Shown here piece after piece: positions 36,599 to 44,056 of a stretch of DNA of 64,000 nt (the stretch's first letter is position 1; every line of letters starts with the position of its first letter). The stretch covers positions 310,001 through 374,000 of the forward strand of contig JACKJR010000001.1 of the NCBI GenBank assembly GCA_020637855.1, read 5' to 3'. The DNA is from Rhodobiaceae bacterium (GTDB lineage: Bacteria > Pseudomonadota > Alphaproteobacteria > Rhizobiales > Tepidamorphaceae). The position numbers were made by a program, and so were the translations under genes. The notes under the pieces are model-generated. The model did no database searches. It was not told the origin of the DNA and worked only from the letters and a program-made list of their open reading frames with translations.

Positions 36599-36623
36599 CG
36601 CGATTATGCGGGGGCGGTGCGCC
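36599..36623 (+). promoter_or_regulatory. Conserved leader end before the first paralog
   Basis: GCGATTATGCGGGGGCGGTGCGCC directly before the ATG resembles the sequence before the other three paralogs (GCGATTC then GGGGGCGGCGCGTT). The upstream stretch from about 36535 also carries CGATTCAC and a ...CTATTCGT block shared with the other leaders. There is no classical AGGAGG. Confidence 0.55.
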
Positions 36624-37463
36624 ATGAAAAAAATCCTTATTGCTTCGACCATTGCCGCGGCGGGTACCTTCGCCATGCCGGCGCTGGCCGACGAAACCAT
36701 GACCAAAAGCGATGTCGATTTCTTCTATGCTGAGATCGAGGGCGGTTACGCGTTTTTCGACGGTGTGGAACTCGTTGGTCCGACGGCCACTTTGGAGCCC
36801 GAGGGCGGAGCGTATGGCACCGTGACCCTCGGGCATGTATCGATTGATGACGGTATCATCGGCGGATATGTCGATCGCGCCGAGCTTTGGGTCAGCTATT
36901 TCGATAATGGTGATGACAGTGCTTCAGGTGGCGGCGTTAGCGCGACGATCGAGAGGGATTATTGGGACATTGGTGTCCGGTTCCAGCACTATTACGATCA
37001 GAACGCCACTGACAAAATGATGTGGGGCCTGGAGCCCTTCATCCTCTTGGGCTCCGCATCTGTCGTGCAAACGGGGATTTTGAACGCAAGAGCCGAGGGC
37101 GATACCACGCTATACGGTGCAATGCTTTCATTTGAGTCCGAACACATGATCGCGCCCTCTACCATGCTGCTCTTGCGTGCCGCCGGTGGTGTTTACGGCT
37201 CGAGCGCGGATATTGCCGGGACGGGTGGCTTAGTCTTCAATGACAGCAACACGTCCGCCGGCTTCCGGGGGCAGCTCGCGGTTGGCCTCAAGCAGCAGCT
37301 GACCCCACGTACCAGCATCGGTGCGACTGCCCGGCTCGATTATTTCTCGGATATGCCCAGTACCGATCCGGCGACCGGCCACCAAACTTTGACGACCGAT
37401 GAGCTGCTCAATGTGTCTGTTGGCGTAAATTTGAACTACATCTTCGGCGGCACGTATCAGTAG
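36624..37463 (+). CDS. Tandem outer-membrane family protein, copy 1
   Basis: 279 residues with a signal peptide (MKKILIASTIAAAGTFAMPALA). The mature part shows family blocks DVDFFYAEIEGGYAFFDG, LGHVSIDDGIIGGYVDRAELW, ERDYWDIGVRFQHYYDQNATD, KMMWGLEPF and a C-terminal NLNYIFGGTYQ. Alternating hydrophobic strands and an aromatic end suggest a beta-barrel outer-membrane protein. No known family could be named. It is the first of four tandem paralogs. Confidence 0.8.
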   Translation: MKKILIASTIAAAGTFAMPALADETMTKSDVDFFYAEIEGGYAFFDGVELVGPTATLEPEGGAYGTVTLGHVSIDDGIIGGYVDRAELWVSYFDNGDDSASGGGVSATIERDYWDIGVRFQHYYDQNATDKMMWGLEPFILLGSASVVQTGILNARAEGDTTLYGAMLSFESEHMIAPSTMLLLRAAGGVYGSSADIAGTGGLVFNDSNTSAGFRGQLAVGLKQQLTPRTSIGATARLDYFSDMPSTDPATGHQTLTTDELLNVSVGVNLNYIFGGTYQ

Positions 37464-37663
37464 GGGCGGTCGGCATCGGTTCCTTCACGGTCCTCGCATC
37501 CCGGCACCTGACCGGCGGATAGCCGGCTATCATTGTGTTGCCATCGCGCAACCATGCCTGTTTGAATCTCAGCAAGGGACGATTCACGGTTGCCGCTGGG
37601 GCAGCCGCCGCTTATTCGTGTTTCACCTTGTGAAACAACGCGATTCTCCGGGGGCGGCGCGTT
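37464..37663 (+). repeat. Conserved 200-base spacer and leader before copy 2
   Basis: This spacer matches those before copies 3 and 4 in length and in its last 100 bases. It contains a stem GGTTGCC / GGCAGCC (37588-37594, 37600-37606) and a perfect hairpin GTTTCAC-CTT-GTGAAAC (37620-37636), then GCGATTC and GGGGGCGGCGCGTT next to the start codon. It may be a structured mRNA leader. Confidence 0.7.
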
Positions 37664-38458
37664 ATGAAAAAAATTCTTATCGGTATGACCATTGCCGCGG
37701 CGGGCGCGTTTGCCATGCCGGCGCAGGCAACCGAGTTTCTCGGCAAGAGCAATATCGACTTTTTCTACGCCGAGCTTGAGGGCGGATACGCCGTTTTCAG
37801 TGGCGGTTCCGACACGGCTCCGGGGCCTCTGTCGCTTGAACCCGATGGCGGTGCGTATGGTACTTTCCTGCTCGGCCATGTCTCCATCGATGACGGCATC
37901 ATCGGCGGTTATGTTGACCGCGCCGAACTCTGGGTCACCTTTGCTGATCAGGGTGATGACGCTGTTTCGACTTACACTACCGAGCGCGATTACTGGGAAG
38001 TCGGCACGCGTTTCCAGCACTATTACGATCAGAACGCCATGAACAAGATGATGTGGGGCTTTGAGCCCTTTATCGGAAAATTCGATGGCACATTCACCAG
38101 CGGGATGGGGCCGATCCCGTATGACGCCGACATTTATGGCGCCATGCTGTCCTTCGAGAGCGAGCACTACTACACGCCGTCGACGATGTTCCATTTCCGC
38201 GCAGCAGTTGGTGCCTACGGTGGTTCGTCCAGCGCCAGCGGTGTTCCCGACGACAATTTCGGTGGGTTCCGCGGCCAGCTCGCAGCCGGTGTGACGCAAC
38301 AGGTCACGGATCGCCTCAAGGTCGGTGCGGTTGCCCGCCTCGATTACTTCTCCGACATCCCGTCGCTCACCGCGCCGTCTGCACTGACCACCGATGGCCA
38401 GCTTGGCGCATATTTCGGCGTGAACCTGAACTACATCTTCGCCGGCATCTACGAATAG
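37664..38458 (+). CDS. Tandem outer-membrane family protein, copy 2
   Basis: 264 residues, the shortest copy. The signal peptide (MKKILIGMTIAAAGAFAMPAQA) is nearly identical to that of copy 3. Shared blocks are NIDFFYAELEGGYAVFSGG, LGHVSIDDGIIGGYVDRAELWVTF, ERDYWEVGTRFQHYYDQNAMNKMMWGFEPF, and the end VNLNYIFAGIYE. Gaps relative to its neighbours fall between predicted strands, as expected for extracellular loops. Function unknown. Confidence 0.8.
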   Translation: MKKILIGMTIAAAGAFAMPAQATEFLGKSNIDFFYAELEGGYAVFSGGSDTAPGPLSLEPDGGAYGTFLLGHVSIDDGIIGGYVDRAELWVTFADQGDDAVSTYTTERDYWEVGTRFQHYYDQNAMNKMMWGFEPFIGKFDGTFTSGMGPIPYDADIYGAMLSFESEHYYTPSTMFHFRAAVGAYGGSSSASGVPDDNFGGFRGQLAAGVTQQVTDRLKVGAVARLDYFSDIPSLTAPSALTTDGQLGAYFGVNLNYIFAGIYE

Positions 38459-38656
38459 CTGCACGCGCGATAGCGTACAAACAATCCATAAGCGCTTCAT
38501 TCCGGGCCGGTGCATTTGCAACTGGGATATGTTGCCATAGCGCCACCATGCCTGTTTGAATCTTGGTAGACCGCGATTCACGGTTGCCGCTGGGGCAGCC
38601 GCCGCTTATTCCTGTCTCACCTTGCGAAACTGCGCGATTCTCGGGGGCGGCGCGTT
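38459..38656 (+). repeat. Conserved 198-base spacer and leader before copy 3
   Basis: Close copy of the preceding spacer: CACGGTTGCCGCTGGGGCAG is identical, the second hairpin is weakened (GTCTCAC-CTT-GCGAAAC), and GGGGGCGGCGCGTT abuts a GTG start. The first 30 bases after the copy 2 stop are almost the same as those after copy 3. Confidence 0.7.
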
Positions 38657-39499
38657 GTGAAAAAAATTCTTATCGGTATGGTCATTGTCGCGGCGGGCGC
38701 GTTTGCCATGCCGGCGCAGGCGACCGATTTCATCGGCAAGAGCAACATCGACTTCTTCTATGCGCAACTCGAAGGTGGCTACGCCTTTTTCGATGGTGCA
38801 GAGATGAACGAAGGCGGCACCCCTGTACTTCAGCCGTCTGGTGGAGCCTATGGCACAGCCTTGCTGGGACATGTGTCGATCGACGATGGCATCATCTATG
38901 GCTATGTCGACCGGGCGGAGTTGTGGTTTAGCTATTTCGACCAGGGCGATGAAACCAATACGACATTAATCAACACCATCTCGTTCGAAAGAGACTATTG
39001 GGAAGTCGGCACCCGCTTCCAGCACTATTACGACCAGAACGCCACCAACAAGATGATGTGGGGTTTTGAGCCCTTCTACGGTGAGTTCTCTGCAAAGCCT
39101 GTGCAGACAGGAACGCAGACCCTTAATGGCACGGTGGATCAGTCGATCTTCGGTGCCATGCTCTCTTTCGAAGCTGAGCGGATGATTGCTCCGGAAACCA
39201 TGCTGCTGCTTCGCGCCGCAGGAGGTGTTTACGGCTCCAACGCGGACTACAGCGTGACTGGGACATCCACGATCAGTGATAGCGATGACACTGTGGGCTT
39301 CCGTGGACAGCTGGCAGTAGGTTTGCAGCACCAGGTGAATGCCCGCACCAGTGTCGGCGTAATCGGGCGTTTGGACTATTTTTCCGATGTCGCGATCCCC
39401 GACCGAGCGACAGGGAACAGTACGCTGCGGAACGACGACCTCGTCAATGTATCGCTCGGCGTCAATCTGAACTACATCTTCGGCGGCACCTACGAATAG
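38657..39499 (+). CDS. Tandem outer-membrane family protein, copy 3
   Basis: 280 residues with a GTG start in the same context as the ATG of copy 2. Signal peptide MKKILIGMVIVAAGAFAMPAQA. Family blocks are NIDFFYAQLEGGYAFFDG, GHVSIDDGIIYGYVDRAELWFSYFDQGDE, ERDYWEVGTRFQHYYDQNATNKMMWGFEPF, and the end VNLNYIFGGTYE. The middle region (KPVQTGTQTLNGTVDQ) differs most from its neighbours, consistent with a surface loop. Function unknown. Confidence 0.8.
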   Translation: MKKILIGMVIVAAGAFAMPAQATDFIGKSNIDFFYAQLEGGYAFFDGAEMNEGGTPVLQPSGGAYGTALLGHVSIDDGIIYGYVDRAELWFSYFDQGDETNTTLINTISFERDYWEVGTRFQHYYDQNATNKMMWGFEPFYGEFSAKPVQTGTQTLNGTVDQSIFGAMLSFEAERMIAPETMLLLRAAGGVYGSNADYSVTGTSTISDSDDTVGFRGQLAVGLQHQVNARTSVGVIGRLDYFSDVAIPDRATGNSTLRNDDLVNVSLGVNLNYIFGGTYE

Positions 39500-39696
39500 C
39501 TGCACGCGCGATAGCGTTCAAACAATCCGAAATCCTCTATTCCGGGCTGACGCATATGCGGTTTGGGGTATATTCCTCATGCGCCACAATCGTAATTTGA
39601 ATTTTCATGTGAATCGTTCAAGGGGGGCTGTAAGATCAGGCCACGCTTATTCTTGCCTCACCTTGTGAAACAGCGCGATTCCGGGGGCGCCGCGTT
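39500..39696 (+). repeat. Conserved 197-base spacer and leader before copy 4
   Basis: The first 30 bases copy those after copy 2, and the last 55 match the leader end (CTCACCTTGTGAAACAGCGCGATTC then GGGGGCGCCGCGTT). The central part, including the GGTTGCC stem, has diverged. Confidence 0.65.
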
Positions 39697-40659
39697 ATGA
39701 ACAAGCGTCTATCGGCACTGACCATTGCCGCAGCGGCTACCTTTGCCTTACCAGCGGTGGCCGATGAAACCATGACCAGCAACGACGTCGATTTCTTCTA
39801 TGCGGAGATCGAGGGCGGCTTCGCTTTTTTCGATGGCGCAGGCGTTGGCCTGGTCCATGTACTAACACCGTCGGACGAAATAGTCTCGGCCGCCGCCGAT
39901 ACAGGCTGGAGCGGAACCGTTACCCTTGGACATGTCTCCATCGAAAACGGAATCCTGAACGGTTTCGTCGACCGCGCCGAGATGTGGTTCACCTATTCCG
40001 ACCAGGGTAAAGACACGATCACAGATGTGGTGACGCTGGCTTTTCTTCCATCGAGTATCAACGATGGAAACAATAATTACAGCCAGACCGCCAATGACTA
40101 CGCCGCGTCGGTGGAGCGTGACTATTTCGAGGTTGGCGCGCGCTTCCAGCACTATGCCGATCAAAATGCCTCCGACAAGATGATCTGGGGTCTGGAGCCC
40201 TTCGTCGGCTTCATGAACGAAAGCACGAGGGCCTTTCCGACCAATTCTCCCACCCAATTTCGTGTGAGCGAACTCGATGCGACGCTTGCCGGTGTGCTGC
40301 TGTCTTTCGAAGGCGAGTGGCATGTGCACGACAGGACGGTCTGGTTCGCGCGCGCTGCGGCCGGCGGCTATTTCGGCGAGGCCGATGCGACCGTGGCATT
40401 CGATGTGGCTGTGAACCCTGATGGTGCATCCCGCTCGTTCGGCGGTTTCCGTGGCCAGCTTGCCCTTGGCTTGACGCAACATCTCACGGCCCGCACCGCG
40501 GTTTCGCTCGTCGGCCGGCTGGACTATTTCTCCGACGTGCCTTTGATCAATTTCGCCGAAAATACTCCTCCTGAACGCAACCGGATCGATACCGACGGCC
40601 TGGTTGAACTGTTCGTCGGCGTCAATTTCAAATACGTTTTTGCCGGCACATATCAGTAA
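39697..40659 (+). CDS. Tandem outer-membrane family protein, copy 4
   Basis: 320 residues, the longest and most diverged copy. Signal peptide MNKRLSALTIAAAATFALPAVA. Conserved blocks are DVDFFYAEIEGGFAFFDG, LGHVSIENGILNGFVDRAEMWFTYSDQGKD, ERDYFEVGARFQHYADQNASDKMIWGLEPF and the end VNFKYVFAGTYQ. Extra residues fall in two loops (near 110-135 and 175-195). A terminator follows, closing the array. Confidence 0.8.
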   Translation: MNKRLSALTIAAAATFALPAVADETMTSNDVDFFYAEIEGGFAFFDGAGVGLVHVLTPSDEIVSAAADTGWSGTVTLGHVSIENGILNGFVDRAEMWFTYSDQGKDTITDVVTLAFLPSSINDGNNNYSQTANDYAASVERDYFEVGARFQHYADQNASDKMIWGLEPFVGFMNESTRAFPTNSPTQFRVSELDATLAGVLLSFEGEWHVHDRTVWFARAAAGGYFGEADATVAFDVAVNPDGASRSFGGFRGQLALGLTQHLTARTAVSLVGRLDYFSDVPLINFAENTPPERNRIDTDGLVELFVGVNFKYVFAGTYQ

Positions 40660-40681
40660 CCGCGCACCCATCCCGGAAATG

Positions 40682-40714
40682 AAAAGGCCGGTCTTGCGAC
40701 CGGCCTTTTGTTTT
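40682..40714. terminator. Bidirectional intrinsic terminator
   Basis: AAAAGGCCGGTC (40682-40693) pairs perfectly with GACCGGCCTTTT (40698-40709) around TTGC, followed by GTTTTT. It serves copy 4 on the plus strand and msrB on the minus strand. Confidence 0.9.
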
Positions 40715-40734
40715 TGCGGAAACTGCCCGGAACC

Positions 40735-41154
40735 TCACTTCTCAGGCTCAAATTCCAGCGCGTGCCCGTTGATGCAATAGCGCAGGCCGGTCGGCTGCGG
40801 TCCGTCCGGGAAGACGTGACCGAGATGAGCATCGCAGGCAGCACAACGCACTTCCGTGCGGCGCATGAACCAGGAGCGGTCCTCATGCTCTGCGACCGCC
40901 TCGCCATTGACAGGCTGGTAGTAGCTCGGCCAGCCGGTGCCTGAATCGAACTTGGTGCCGGAGGCAAACAGCGGTTCGCCGCAGCACACGCAGTTGTACA
41001 TGCCCGCGCCCTTCTGGTTGACGTGTGGGCCGGTCCCGGCACGTTCGGTGCCGTGTTCGCGGGTGATGTGATACTGCTCCGGCGTCAATTGCGAGCGCCA
41101 CTCCGCGTCGCTTTTGATGATCCTCGGGGTTGAAGCACTTTCTTGTTTTTTCAT
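40735..41154 (-). CDS. msrB: Peptide-methionine (R)-S-oxide reductase
   Basis: 139 residues. Zinc cysteines are C55/C58 (CVCC) and C104/C107 (CAAC); the catalytic cysteine is C127 in GLRYCINGHALEFEP. SGTGWPSYYQPV is the substrate-binding stretch. It repairs oxidised methionine in proteins using thioredoxin. The ATG at 41154 follows AGGTGA. The long upstream open frame to 41652 is antisense to mnhE and is rejected. Confidence 0.95.
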   Translation of the reverse strand: MKKQESASTPRIIKSDAEWRSQLTPEQYHITREHGTERAGTGPHVNQKGAGMYNCVCCGEPLFASGTKFDSGTGWPSYYQPVNGEAVAEHEDRSWFMRRTEVRCAACDAHLGHVFPDGPQPTGLRYCINGHALEFEPEK

Positions 41155-41370
41155 GGTCTCACCTATCTTGAAACGCGCGCCAACTTCTGCAAGGAGATAA
41201 TGGTACGTGGTATCCCAGAGAAGGGGCAGCCTCGCGTTATGACGCGAATGTGAACCCCCATTGGAAGCCGCGTGATGCTGTGAAAAAATGGTGCGCGATT
41301 CGCGCAAGATCAATGCCGCGGGACAGCGGCGACACAGCCGGGGCAGGGAACGCTGGATAGGGGGGGACCA

Positions 41371-41883
41371 ATGAGCGGCGGGCGATCTGTGCTCTCTGAC
41401 GGCTTCAGAGCCGCATCTCTTTTTGCCGTCCTCTTCGGCTACTGGCTGCTTCTGTCCGGCCACTATACGCTCTGGCTCACGGCCTCTGGCGCCATCACCT
41501 GTATCATCGTTGCGTTCTGGGCATTCAGGCTCGGTGTGACGGATGCCGAGGGCACTCCGGTTCACCTGATCGGGCGTGCCGTGATCTACTGGCCATGGCT
41601 GGTGATCGAGATCATCAAGGCGGCCCTCGACGTCAGCTGGCGCATCGTGCATCCGGCCATGCCGATCTCACCGGATCTGCGCCGTTTCAAGGCGACCCAG
41701 AAGACGCCGGAAGGCCTGACCACTTACGCCAACTCCATCACCCTGACCCCCGGCACCATCTCCGTCATCGTCGACTGGGAAGATCACGAGATCGTTGTCC
41801 ACGGGCTTTCGCAGGACGGTCTGGACGGTCTTGAGACCGGCGAGATGGATCAGAAGGTCACCAGTTTCGAGGGGGCAAAGTGA
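41371..41883 (+). CDS. mnhE: Mrp-type cation/proton antiporter subunit E
   Basis: 170 residues with three to four N-terminal membrane helices and a soluble C-terminal part with the family stretch TTYANSITLTPGTISVIVDWEDHEIVVHGLS. It is the first gene of the antiporter operon and overlaps mnhF by one base. A run of G (GGATAGGGGGGG) acts as ribosome binding site. Confidence 0.92.
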   Translation: MSGGRSVLSDGFRAASLFAVLFGYWLLLSGHYTLWLTASGAITCIIVAFWAFRLGVTDAEGTPVHLIGRAVIYWPWLVIEIIKAALDVSWRIVHPAMPISPDLRRFKATQKTPEGLTTYANSITLTPGTISVIVDWEDHEIVVHGLSQDGLDGLETGEMDQKVTSFEGAK

Positions 41884-42164
41884 TGTTTGTTGCCGCCACG
41901 CTCGCAATCCTGGTCTCGCTGGTGCTGCTCGTCGTGCGCGCCCTGAAAGGTCCTACGGTGTTCGACCGGCTGGTGGCCGCCAACTCGATCGGCACGGCGG
42001 CGATCCTGCTGCTCGCCGTTGTCGGCTTCCTGACCGGGCGCCCCGAGTTTCTTGACATCGGTATCACCTATGCGCTGCTCAACCTGATCGGAACGCTGGC
42101 CGTGCTGAAGTATTTCCGCTTCGGCGATCTGGCCCATTCCGGCGGCGAAGAGCCGGAGGACTGA
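41883..42164 (+). CDS. mnhF: Mrp-type antiporter subunit F
   Basis: 93 residues with three membrane helices. The family core ALKGPTVFDRLVAANSIGTAAILLLAVVGF and the end ALLNLIGTLAVLKYFR are clear. The start overlaps the mnhE stop. Confidence 0.93.
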   Translation: MFVAATLAILVSLVLLVVRALKGPTVFDRLVAANSIGTAAILLLAVVGFLTGRPEFLDIGITYALLNLIGTLAVLKYFRFGDLAHSGGEEPED

Positions 42165-42166
42165 TC

Positions 42167-42685
42167 ATGCAGATGGTGATCGACATCCTCAGCTGGGTGC
42201 TGCTCGTTGCCGGTGGCGTGTTCATGGTCATCAGCGCCTTTGGCGTGAACCGCATGCCCGATGTCTATGCGCGTCTGCATGCGGCATCCGTTGCCGATAC
42301 GCTCGGTGCAGGTCTTCTGATCGCCGGCATGATGCTGCAGGCCGGCCCCACGCTGGTCACCGCCAAGCTGGTGATGATCCTGGCGATCCTGTTCTTCTCG
42401 AGCCCCGTTGCCGGACACGCCCTTGCCCGTGCCGCCCTTGTCGCGGGCGTGCGCCCGCATGTGGATCATCCCGAGGAATCAGGGGAAGCCTGTGGCCCCG
42501 AGTTCAACGTTGAAGCCATTCCGCATGAGACCGTGCGCGAGGATGTCAAGCTGATCCCGTCACTCGGCGGCCGCCGGCCTGCAAGCCGCAAGGCGGCGGC
42601 AGAGCCCAAGACCGCAAAACCCAAGACATCGAAACCGACGCGCACTGCGGCCAAGCCCGCGCGCAAACCGGCGAAGAAAGGGTAG
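42167..42685 (+). CDS. mnhG: Mrp-type antiporter subunit G with a long basic tail
   Basis: 172 residues. The N-terminal 105 are the usual three-helix MnhG (FGVNRMPDVYARLHAASVADTLGAGLL, SSPVAGHALARAAL). The remaining 65 are a hydrophilic tail ending in repeats of Lys, Ala and Pro (AAEPKTAKPKTSKPTRTAAKPARKPAKKG), beyond the core of the family. The tail is expected to be cytoplasmic and may bind nucleic acid or acidic lipids (inference). Confidence 0.9.
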   Translation: MQMVIDILSWVLLVAGGVFMVISAFGVNRMPDVYARLHAASVADTLGAGLLIAGMMLQAGPTLVTAKLVMILAILFFSSPVAGHALARAALVAGVRPHVDHPEESGEACGPEFNVEAIPHETVREDVKLIPSLGGRRPASRKAAAEPKTAKPKTSKPTRTAAKPARKPAKKG

Positions 42686-42689
42686 GGCG

Positions 42690-43259
42690 ATGGAAACTTT
42701 CATCAACATGGTTCTGCTGACGCTTCTCGCCGTTATCACGATCGGCGTCGTGCGGCTGCGCAACCTGTTCGCCGTTATCATCCTCGGCGGCATCTACTCG
42801 TTCCTGATGGCGAGCGTCCTGATTGTGCTGGATGCGGTTGACGTCGCCATGACGGAAGCTTCCGTCGGCGCCGGCATTTCCACCGTTCTGATGCTCACCG
42901 TGCTGTATATGACGCGGGTGGAGGAGGCGAAGCCGGTTCATTCGCCGATGCTGCCGCTGTTCGTTGCCGGCGTGACCGGCGCGGTGCTTGTCTACGGCAC
43001 CTGGGGCTTGCCAGCGTTCGGTCTGGCGGATACGCCGCTGAACAACCACGTCGGCATGACCTACATGGACCTGTCCATTCCCGACACGGGCATTCCCAAC
43101 GTCGTGACCTCGGTGCTGGCCTCCTATCGTGGCTTTGACACGCTCGGCGAGACGACGGTGGTGTTCACCGCCGGTATCGGTGTGCTGCTTCTGCTGCGCC
43201 GCGGCGTTAGCGTCGCGCGCCTGCGCCGCAAGCAGCAGGAGGAGGAGAGCAAGTCATGA
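42690..43259 (+). CDS. DUF4040 protein, detached C-terminal part of MrpA (MbhD/MbhE-like)
   Basis: 189 residues. The N-terminal half (LLAVITIGVVRLRNLFAVIILGGIYSFLMASVLIVLDAVDVAMTEASVGAG) is the DUF4040/MbhD domain normally fused near the C-terminus of MrpA. The second half (VVTSVLASYRGFDTLGETTVVFTAGIGVLLLL) is MbhE-like. Here it is a separate gene, as in group 2 or Mbh-type complexes. It overlaps mnhB by 4 bases. Confidence 0.88.
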   Translation: METFINMVLLTLLAVITIGVVRLRNLFAVIILGGIYSFLMASVLIVLDAVDVAMTEASVGAGISTVLMLTVLYMTRVEEAKPVHSPMLPLFVAGVTGAVLVYGTWGLPAFGLADTPLNNHVGMTYMDLSIPDTGIPNVVTSVLASYRGFDTLGETTVVFTAGIGVLLLLRRGVSVARLRRKQQEEESKS

Positions 43260-43675
43260 GGCTCGATGTCGTCCTTCGCGTAGTCACAAAGCTGATGCTG
43301 CCGTTCATGCTGGTGTTTGCATCCTACGTGCAGTTTCATGGCGATTACGGCCCCGGCGGCGGTTTCCAGGCCGGCGTGATCGCAGCCGCCGCGCTTATCC
43401 TCTATGCGTTGATGTTCGGCCTTTCGGCGGCCCAACGGGTCGTTCCCACATGGCTGGTTGAGAAGCTGATTCCGCTCGGTGTCATGATTTACGCAGGCAC
43501 CGGCGTGGTCAGTCTTTTCCTGCATGAGAATTTTCTCAACTACAGCGCTCTTAGCCATCATCACCCGGTTCATGGTCAGGAATGGGGCGTTTTCACCGTT
43601 GAGGTCGGCGTGTTCGTCACGGTTTCGAGCACCATGATCGCGATCTTCTACGCTTTCGGCGGACGCGGGCGCTAG
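43256..43675 (+). CDS. mnhB: Mrp-type antiporter subunit B
   Basis: 139 residues with four helices and the signature FHGDYGPGGGFQAGVIAAAALILY. The end region (HHHPVHGQEWGVFTVEVGVFVTVSSTMIAIFYAF) is typical. It overlaps the previous gene. Confidence 0.93.
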   Translation: MRLDVVLRVVTKLMLPFMLVFASYVQFHGDYGPGGGFQAGVIAAAALILYALMFGLSAAQRVVPTWLVEKLIPLGVMIYAGTGVVSLFLHENFLNYSALSHHHPVHGQEWGVFTVEVGVFVTVSSTMIAIFYAFGGRGR

Positions 43676-43687
43676 GAGGGCAGAACC

Positions 43688-44056
43688 ATGGAAGTCATTC
43701 AGCCAATCCTCGCCCACTTCAATCACTGGATCACCATTTTCCTGCTGGTCGCCGGCCTCTATGTTGTCGTTGCGCGCGGCAACATGATCAAGAAACTGAT
43801 TGGCCTGTCGCTGTTCCAGACCTCGGTCTATCTGCTCTATATCTCGCCTGGAAAGATCTTCGGCGGTACCGCGCCGATCATCGATGACAAGATCGAGGTC
43901 TATTCCAACCCGCTCCCTCACGTTCTCATCCTCACGGCCATCGTCGTTGGCGTTGCCACGCTGGCTCTGGGCCTTGGTCTCGTTGTGCGCATCAACGAGG
44001 TCTACGGCACCATCGAGGAGGACGAGATCTTTACCCAGGAAGATGACGAAGAATGA
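43688..44056 (+). CDS. mnhC: Mrp-type antiporter subunit C (NuoK-like)
   Basis: 122 residues, three helices, NuoK fold: FLLVAGLYVVVARGNMIKKLIGLSLFQTSVYLLY and the DPLPQALVLTAIVIG-like NPLPHVLILTAIVVGVATLALGL. The C-terminus is very acidic (TIEEDEIFTQEDDEE). It overlaps mnhD by 4 bases. Confidence 0.93.
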   Translation: MEVIQPILAHFNHWITIFLLVAGLYVVVARGNMIKKLIGLSLFQTSVYLLYISPGKIFGGTAPIIDDKIEVYSNPLPHVLILTAIVVGVATLALGLGLVVRINEVYGTIEEDEIFTQEDDEE

